A stretch of DNA of 9,676 bases. Source: JBEEMU01 sp043778315 (GTDB lineage: Bacteria; Bacteroidota; Bacteroidia; Chitinophagales; Saprospiraceae). The notes under the pieces are model-generated. The model saw nothing but the letters and a program-made list of their open reading frames with translations, searched no databases and had not been told where the DNA came from. Every line of letters starts with the position of its first letter. Within the stretch, counting starts at the first letter, position 1. Made by a program: the position numbers and the translations under genes. The DNA lies in NCBI GenBank assembly GCA_043778315.1, contig JAYWGJ010000055.1:1-9676 (forward strand). The letters run 5' to 3'. Below are positions 4,812 to 9,676 of this stretch, piece after piece.

Positions 4812-6903
4812 GTGCGTTTTCGATAGCAATATGCGTGAGCAAGGGCAGATTTTCGGGTTTTTGCAGGTACAAATCAGCCTCGAGTATTTCGGTAGCGACG
4901 ACTCTTGCGGTGCGCAATATTTCGCCGTCTTTGCTGAGGTCGGCGAGGCGCAGCGCGGCTGCGCCGCTCTGCTGCGTGCCGTCGATATTGCCCGCGCCGC
5001 GTAGCTGCATATCGGCTTCGGCTATCTCAAAACCGTTCGTCGTGCGGCACATGGTTTCTATTCTGAACCGCGCTTCTTGACTCAATTTGAAGCTCGAGAG
5101 CAATATACACTGCGACTCCGCCGCGCCGCGACCTACGCGCCCGCGCAACTGATGCAGTTGCGCCAAACCAAACCGCTCCGTGTTTTCTATCACCATCACC
5201 GACGCGTTCGGGACGTTCACGCCGACCTCAATAACGGTCGTCGCGACCATAATATTCGTTTCGCCGCGCACAAAACGCTGCATCTCAAACTCCTTATCGG
5301 CAGGTTTCATTTTGCCATGCACAATACTGATTTGGTATTGCGGCAACGGAAAAAAAGATTGAATATCGGCATAACCTTGCATCAAATTGGCTAAATCGAG
5401 CTTTTCGCTCTCTTCTATAAGCGGATAAACCACATAAACTTGTCTGCCTTTCGCTATTTCTTCGCGCATAAACCCCATCACGCGCTCGCGCTGCGTGTTG
5501 TATTTGTGTAGCGTGACGATAGGCGTTCGTCCAGGCGGCAGCTCGTCGATGACCGACACGTCGAGGTCGCCGTAGGTCGTCATCGCTAAGGTGCGCGGTA
5601 TCGGCGTAGCCGACATCACCAATATATGCGGCGGAACGGTAGCCGAACCGTCGGCGTTTTTTTTCCATAGCGACGCGCGCTGCGCCACACCAAAACGGTG
5701 CTGCTCGTCTATCACCGCGAAGCCCAAACTTTGAAACTGCACCGTAGGCTCGATGAGCGCGTGTGTGCCTATTACGATATGTATAGAGCCGTCGAGCAAA
5801 CCCGCCAAAACGCGCCGCCGCTCCTTCACGCGGGTAGAACCCGTAAGCACCGCGACCTCTATATTCATGCCCTTGACGAGTTCGGCGATGCCGATAAAAT
5901 GCTGCTGCGCCAATATTTCGGTAGGTGCCATGAGCGCGGCTTGTGTGCCGTTATCCAACGCCAACAGCATCGCCATCAGCGCGACAATCGTCTTGCCGCT
6001 ACCTACGTCGCCTTGTATGAGGCGGTTCATTTGCTTGCCGCTACCTACGTCGATGCGGATTTCGCGCAAGACTCGTTTTTGGGCTTCGGTAAGCTGAAAC
6101 GGTAGTTTATTGCTATAAAAATCGTTGAACTGCGCGCCTACTTTAGCAAATATAAAGCCGCGAATGCTGTTGCTGCGCTGCCCTTTTAGCTGCAATAAAC
6201 GCAATTGCATAAAAAATAATTCCTCAAATTTGAGGCGGAGTTCGGCTTGCTGCTGCGCCGCCAACGTAGGCGGAAAGTGTATATTGCGCAAAGCCAATAA
6301 ACGACTCGGGAACTTGAATTTTTGTATGATTTCGTCGCTCAGGTTCTCCTTCACGTACTCTTCGGTGATGTAGCTGAACACCGCTTGCTGCACCCGCCCG
6401 ATGCCTTTGCTATCTAATCCGCGCGTTTTGAGGCGTTCGGTAGAGCTATAAATCGGCTGCATCGTGAGGGCTTTGGTGGTGTTCGCCTCCGATACGATTT
6501 CTATTTCGGGGTGTATGATGCTTGCTTCTTCGCGGAAAAATTGCGGCTTGCCGTACACCACATATTCAGCGTTGATTTGCAACTGTTTTTCCACAAAACC
6601 GATGCCCTGAAACCACACCAATTTTATCATGCCCGTCGCGTCGCGGAGCTTTGCCTGCAAGCGTTTTGCTTTGCCTTCGCCGAGCAACTCGACCTCGCGC
6701 AAGATGCCGCGCAACTGCACCGCTTCTTCTTCGGACTGCACTTCGCGTATGGTGTGAAATTTGGTTTTGTCGACGTACCGAAACGGGTAGTACGTCATCA
6801 AATCGCCGATGGTGTATATCTGCAATTCTTTGCGGAGCAAATCGGCGCGCGACGGACCTACGCCTTTGAGGTACTCGATGCCTTGTTCTAAGGGTCGGCT
6901 CAT
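4780..6903 (-). CDS. recG: ATP-dependent DNA helicase RecG
   Basis: A full-length 707-residue RecG, the superfamily 2 helicase that binds branched DNA, reverses stalled replication forks and processes Holliday junctions and R-loops. The N-terminal wedge/OB domain begins with a helix-hairpin-helix-like YLKGVGPSRADLLRKEL. Helicase motifs are all present: Walker A GDVGSGKT (298-305), DEQH box (399-402), SATPIPRT (431-438), QLRGRVGRG (585-593), and the TRG-type translocation motif FEIAEADMQLRGAGNIDG (625-642), where the usual RGPGE reads RGAGN. It ends GGWGRIS, close to the W-x-x-I-S-type tail of other Bacteroidota RecG proteins, so the C-terminus is intact despite the adjacent island. ATG 6901-6903 gives the normal N-terminus. 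A promoter box lies 35-42 bases upstream. Confidence 0.98.
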   Translation of the reverse strand: MSRPLEQGIEYLKGVGPSRADLLRKELQIYTIGDLMTYYPFRYVDKTKFHTIREVQSEEEAVQLRGILREVELLGEGKAKRLQAKLRDATGMIKLVWFQGIGFVEKQLQINAEYVVYGKPQFFREEASIIHPEIEIVSEANTTKALTMQPIYSSTERLKTRGLDSKGIGRVQQAVFSYITEEYVKENLSDEIIQKFKFPSRLLALRNIHFPPTLAAQQQAELRLKFEELFFMQLRLLQLKGQRSNSIRGFIFAKVGAQFNDFYSNKLPFQLTEAQKRVLREIRIDVGSGKQMNRLIQGDVGSGKTIVALMAMLLALDNGTQAALMAPTEILAQQHFIGIAELVKGMNIEVAVLTGSTRVKERRRVLAGLLDGSIHIVIGTHALIEPTVQFQSLGFAVIDEQHRFGVAQRASLWKKNADGSATVPPHILVMSATPIPRTLAMTTYGDLDVSVIDELPPGRTPIVTLHKYNTQRERVMGFMREEIAKGRQVYVVYPLIEESEKLDLANLMQGYADIQSFFPLPQYQISIVHGKMKPADKEFEMQRFVRGETNIMVATTVIEVGVNVPNASVMVIENTERFGLAQLHQLRGRVGRGAAESQCILLSSFKLSQEARFRIETMCRTTNGFEIAEADMQLRGAGNIDGTQQSGAAALRLADLSKDGEILRTARVVATEILEADLYLQKPENLPLLTHIAIENAQKRGGWGRIS

Positions 6904-6937
6904 ATTTATTTACACTTATTTGGTTGCCAATTGGTTG

Positions 6938-6945
6938 CAAATATA
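6938..6945 (-). promoter_or_regulatory. Bacteroidota-type -7 box for recG
   Basis: On the minus strand the sequence reads TATATTTG, a perfect match to the Bacteroidota TAnnTTTG -7 consensus. It sits 35 bases upstream of the recG ATG, predicting a short 5' leader of about 30 bases. No TTG -33 element is seen at the usual spacing; the region there is T/A-rich. Nearby is an 8-bp palindrome CCAATTGG (6927-6934) within a doubled TTGGTTGC. Confidence 0.6.
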
Positions 6946-7032
6946 GTACTTTTGTTTGTAAAAAGTGGAAATAGTGAATAATTTTAGATTTTAAGAAGAA
7001 ATAGAAAATGTGACGATTATTCAAAAAATTAT

Positions 7033-7040
7033 TACCTTTA
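7033..7040 (+). promoter_or_regulatory. Near-consensus -7 box for the WecA-like gene
   Basis: TACCTTTA differs from the TAnnTTTG consensus at the last base and lies 115 bases before the ATG at 7156. A start of transcription near 7047 would place the hairpin at 7083-7115 in the leader. No good TTG -33 element is visible. Confidence 0.35.
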
Positions 7041-7082
7041 CGATATAAATAAACGAATAGATTGGTTACGGTCAGATTGGTC

Positions 7083-7115
7083 AGATTTGGTAAATCTTAA
7101 AGATTTGCCAAATCT
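7083..7115 (+). repeat. Strong hairpin in the leader of the WecA-like gene, with flanking small tandem repeats
   Basis: AGATTTGGTAAATCT (7083-7097) and AGATTTGCCAAATCT (7101-7115) are inverted copies with 14 of 15 bases pairing (the odd pair is a T-G wobble-type site) around a 3-base loop TAA. Each 15-mer is itself nearly palindromic. Upstream is a perfect 9-bp tandem GGTCAGATT (7070-7087), downstream a perfect 11-bp tandem AAATCTAATCT (7110-7131), and the two sides are partly complementary, extending the structure. There is no T-tract, so attenuation is possible but not shown. Confidence 0.8.
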
Positions 7116-7155
7116 AATCTAAATCTAATCTTTACGCGATAAAAACCCAAAACCC

Positions 7156-8211
7156 ATGTACGATATAATCCTCACCTTCCTCACCGCGTTCACGATTACC
7201 TACGTCGCGATACCGTCTATAATACGGATCTCGATAGAAAAACGGCTGATGGACGCTCCGGGCGAACGCTCTTCGCACAGCAAAAGCATACCGACGCTCG
7301 GCGGCTTCGGCATCTTCGGCGGCTTGATATGCTCGATGCTGTATTGGACACCGTTTCAGGTTTTCAATGGCTTGCAATACATACTTTGCGCCTTAGTCAT
7401 CATGTTTTTGGTGGGTGCGAAAGACGATATTATTCCGCTCGCGCCACACAAAAAACTGCTCGGACAGCTTTTTGCCGCCGCTATATTAGTGCTAAAAGCG
7501 GACGTTCGGCTCACCAGTTTTTATGGTATTTTTGGCATCAACGACCTCCCGTATTGGATTAGCGTCGCGTTTTCCATCTTCACGCTCATCGTTATCAATA
7601 ACGCATTTAACCTCATTGACGGCATCAACGGCTTGGCGGGCAGCATCACTTGCGTGATTAGCGTCACCTTCGGGCTGTGGTTTTTCCGCGTCGACCAGTT
7701 GGCATTAGCCGTATTAGCGTTCTCGCTAACGGGTGCGTTAGTGGCATTCCTAAAATACAATTTTTCGCCTGCGCGTATTTTTATGGGCGATACAGGTTCG
7801 CTAATTGTCGGGTTAATTTCGTCTATATTAGCAATAAAATTCATCGAACTCAACCGAACGTTGCCGCCCGAAATCGCCCTAAAATCGATACCTGCACTCG
7901 CCGTTGGCATCATGATTATACCGCTTTTTGATACGCTGCGCGTGTTCACCTTGCGCGCACTTGCAGGACGCTCGCCGTTCAGCCCTGACCGCAACCACAT
8001 ACATCACTTATTGATTGACTGCGGTTTATCGCACATGGCGGCGACCACCGTACTTATATTTGTCAATATACTATATATATGTTTTGTGTTTTATTTTCAA
8101 AATTTAGGCTCGTTGGAATTGCTGCTTTTGCTACTCACAAGCGGCGTTATCGCTTCGCAACTATTGAGCTATACGCGCAACAAACGGCGCGCGGTTGTAG
8201 CGAAAGCGTAA
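7156..8211 (+). CDS. wecA: WecA/TagO-like undecaprenyl-phosphate sugar-1-phosphate transferase
   Basis: A 351-residue, many-pass membrane protein of the MraY/WecA (GT4) family. It moves a HexNAc-1-phosphate, usually GlcNAc-1-P from UDP-GlcNAc, onto undecaprenyl phosphate at the inner membrane, starting O-antigen, capsule or other surface polysaccharides. Family motifs are clear: ERSSHSKSIPTLGG (37-50), the magnesium-binding DD at 90-91 (VGAKDDI), NNAFNLIDGINGLAG (148-162), FMGDTGSL (209-216), and GRSPFSPDRNHIHHLL (271-286), which is the HIHH form typical of WecA/TagO rather than MraY. Membrane segments alternate throughout. MYDIILTF at ATG 7156 is a natural start. It stands alone, divergent from recG. 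Sugar specificity and pathway are not settled by this sequence. Confidence 0.93.
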   Translation: MYDIILTFLTAFTITYVAIPSIIRISIEKRLMDAPGERSSHSKSIPTLGGFGIFGGLICSMLYWTPFQVFNGLQYILCALVIMFLVGAKDDIIPLAPHKKLLGQLFAAAILVLKADVRLTSFYGIFGINDLPYWISVAFSIFTLIVINNAFNLIDGINGLAGSITCVISVTFGLWFFRVDQLALAVLAFSLTGALVAFLKYNFSPARIFMGDTGSLIVGLISSILAIKFIELNRTLPPEIALKSIPALAVGIMIIPLFDTLRVFTLRALAGRSPFSPDRNHIHHLLIDCGLSHMAATTVLIFVNILYICFVFYFQNLGSLELLLLLLTSGVIASQLLSYTRNKRRAVVAKA

Positions 8212-8260
8212 AAATATAGTAAATTTACTGCTTTACACAATAAAAATACACCGTTTTTTG

Positions 8261-8268
8261 TACCTTTG
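8261..8268 (+). promoter_or_regulatory. Bacteroidota-type -7 box for proS
   Basis: TACCTTTG is a perfect match to TAnnTTTG and is the form most often seen in this phylum. It sits 50 bases after the WecA-like stop codon and 225 bases before the proS ATG. The -33 region is T/A-rich (around TTTACA at 8232) without a clear TTG. Confidence 0.65.
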
Positions 8269-8274
8269 TGGGCG

Positions 8275-8492
8275 TTTTAGAGCTATAAAAATGCGTTTAG
8301 TAAAGTGTCTAAAATAATCAGCACCAATATTGCTCCTCTTTTTAACCAAAACTGCGTTAAATTATCCTTACAATGCGCTGCATTGAGCGTCAAATTTGCC
8401 TTGTTTTGTCTAAAAATACTTCGCAATATTTTGGCACTACTTATTTTTTCTTCTTTCCTTGTAAGTTATTTAGAATTATTTTAATACCAAAA
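8275..8492 (+). other. Long 5' leader of proS with short ORFs and a small hairpin
   Basis: If transcription starts about 7 bases after the TACCTTTG box, proS has a leader of roughly 218 bases. It contains an 8-codon ORF (8291-8317, MRLVKCLK) and a perfect small hairpin CAATGC-GCT-GCATTG (8371-8385). An ATG at 8373 within that hairpin is in frame with proS with no stop between, giving a possible 40-residue extension rich in Phe, Ile and Cys that does not look like part of the synthetase. No T-box or known riboswitch is recognised. Confidence 0.4.
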
Positions 8493-9676
8493 ATGTCAAA
8501 AGAAATCACGCCACGAGCCGAAAACTATTCGGAATGGTATATCGATATTGTGCGTAAAGCTAACCTCGCCGACTACTCGGCAGTAAAGGGTTGTATGGTC
8601 ATCAAGCCGCTCGGCTTTGCTATTTGGGAGAATATGCGCGACCAGTTAGACCGCCGTTTCAAGGAGACGGGTCATGTAAATGCTTATTTTCCGTTGTTTA
8701 TACCCAAATCATTTTTGAGCAAAGAAGCCGCGCACGTCGAGGGTTTTGCCAAAGAATGCGCCGTAGTGACGCACTACCGCTTAATGAACGACCCGAACGG
8801 CAACGGCGTAATCGTCGACCCCGACGCGAAGCTCGAGGAGGAACTAATCGTCCGCCCGACCTCCGAAACCATCATTTGGAACACCTATAAAGATTGGATA
8901 CAATCGTACCGCGACCTGCCGCTCCTCATCAATCAGTGGGCGAACGTAGTGCGTTGGGAGATGCGCACCCGTCTGTTTTTGCGTACCACCGAATTTTTGT
9001 GGCAGGAAGGACACACCGCACACGCAACTTCGCAAGAAGCGGTAGAAGAAACGGTAAAAATGCTCGATGTCTATGCCGAATTTATGGAGGAATGGATGGC
9101 GATGCCCGTGATTAAAGGCGTGAAAACCGCTAATGAACGGTTCGCAGGCGCGGAAGATACTTACTGTGTGGAGGCGTTGATGCAAGACGGAAAGGCGTTG
9201 CAAGCCGGCACTTCGCACTTTTTGGGGCAGAATTTCGCCAAAGCGTTCGAGGTGCAGTTTTTGAATAAAGAGAACAAACAAGAGTACGTTTGGGCTACTT
9301 CGTGGGGCGTGAGTACGCGCATGATGGGCGCGCTCATCATGGTTCACTCCGACGACGAGGGCTTGGTGATACCGCCAAAACTCGCGCCGACGCAGGTCAT
9401 CATCGTACCGATACCAAAACCAAACGACGCACTCACCGCCAAAGCAAACGAGGTAGCAGCCGCGCTCCGCGTGCGCGGTATTCGCGTGAAAATAGATATG
9501 GACGACAGCAAACGCCCAGGCTTCAAATTTGCGGAACACGAGCTACACGGTACACCTGTCCGCTTAGGCATCGGCGGGCGCGACCTCGAAAACGGCACGA
9601 TAGAAGTGGCGCGTCGCGACACGCGCACCAAAGAAACCATCAGCAGCGATAATATCGCCGAAACGGTCGAAAACCT
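8493..9676 (+). CDS. proS: Prolyl-tRNA synthetase, archaeal/eukaryotic type (3' end outside window)
   Basis: Class II aminoacyl-tRNA synthetase that charges tRNA-Pro with proline. The first 394 codons are present; about the last hundred residues are beyond the edge. It starts MSKEITPRAENYSEWYIDIV, usual for the short ProRS without the bacterial editing insertion. Class II motif 2 is seen with RPTSET (121-126), the RWEMRTR segment (154-160) and FLRTTEFLWQEGHTAHA (162-178), and motif 3 with WGVSTRMMGALIMVHSDDEG (271-290). The anticodon-binding domain begins near LAPTQVIIVPIP (297-308). This archaeal-type form is standard in Bacteroidota. ATG 8493 is favoured over the in-frame ATG at 8373. Confidence 0.97.
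   Translation, partial: MSKEITPRAENYSEWYIDIVRKANLADYSAVKGCMVIKPLGFAIWENMRDQLDRRFKETGHVNAYFPLFIPKSFLSKEAAHVEGFAKECAVVTHYRLMNDPNGNGVIVDPDAKLEEELIVRPTSETIIWNTYKDWIQSYRDLPLLINQWANVVRWEMRTRLFLRTTEFLWQEGHTAHATSQEAVEETVKMLDVYAEFMEEWMAMPVIKGVKTANERFAGAEDTYCVEALMQDGKALQAGTSHFLGQNFAKAFEVQFLNKENKQEYVWATSWGVSTRMMGALIMVHSDDEGLVIPPKLAPTQVIIVPIPKPNDALTAKANEVAAALRVRGIRVKIDMDDSKRPGFKFAEHELHGTPVRLGIGGRDLENGTIEVARRDTRTKETISSDNIAETVEN

Noticed and set aside
5698..6105. Plus-strand ORFs inside recG
   Set aside because: Opposite-strand shadows of the intact helicase frame.
7521..8000. Minus-strand ORF (159 aa) antisense to the WecA-like gene
   Set aside because: Shadow of a gene with all family motifs; no independent signal.
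8373..8492. 40-residue N-terminal extension of proS
   Set aside because: It is open and in frame, but the residues are Phe/Ile/Cys-rich and unlike ProRS; MSKEIT at 8493 fits the family start.
8844..9539. Long minus-strand ORF (231 aa) antisense to proS
   Set aside because: It lies wholly opposite the well-supported proS frame, has a composition typical of antisense frames in GC-rich genes, and no recognisable domain.

Overview
The window looks like a Bacteroidota chromosome segment. This rests on an archaeal/eukaryotic-type prolyl-tRNA synthetase, TAnnTTTG promoter -7 boxes of the Bacteroidota kind, start codons without clear Shine-Dalgarno sequences, and Bacteroidota-like RecG and WecA-type proteins. 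Most genes have moderately GC-rich codon use; one two-gene island is strikingly AT-rich.

Layout. On the minus strand at the left are a secreted beta-propeller protein (cut by the window edge) overlapping the end of rnpA, the RNase P protein gene, whose conserved N-terminus extends upstream of its first ATG with no ATG, GTG or TTG available. Next are a small zinc-less anti-sigma-like gene, a roughly 50-bp minisatellite built from 7-bp units, and an ECF sigma factor gene; sigma and anti-sigma-like genes are probably one regulatory unit. At 2828-4779 sits an AT-rich island on the opposite strand with two nearly abutting genes: a protein with a C-terminal DUF488 domain and an N-terminal region resembling Panacea/SocA-type antitoxins, and a 273-residue partner of unknown function. 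Then come recG (minus), a WecA/TagO-like sugar-phosphate transferase gene (plus) and proS (plus, cut by the right edge).

The main discovery is that the two-gene island is bounded by a perfect 32-bp direct repeat. The right copy is the last codons and stop of recG; the left copy is an orphan recG 3' end lying 1952 bp away. This is the signature of integration into the 3' end of recG that leaves the gene intact, yet no recombinase is encoded inside. The island is a candidate mini-element carrying a compact two-gene system, perhaps defence or toxin-antitoxin related; the function is inference.

Other points of interest are the hierarchical repeat array with a terminal inverted copy, the rnpA start, the cysteine-less anti-sigma-like protein, and structured leaders in front of the transferase gene and proS.
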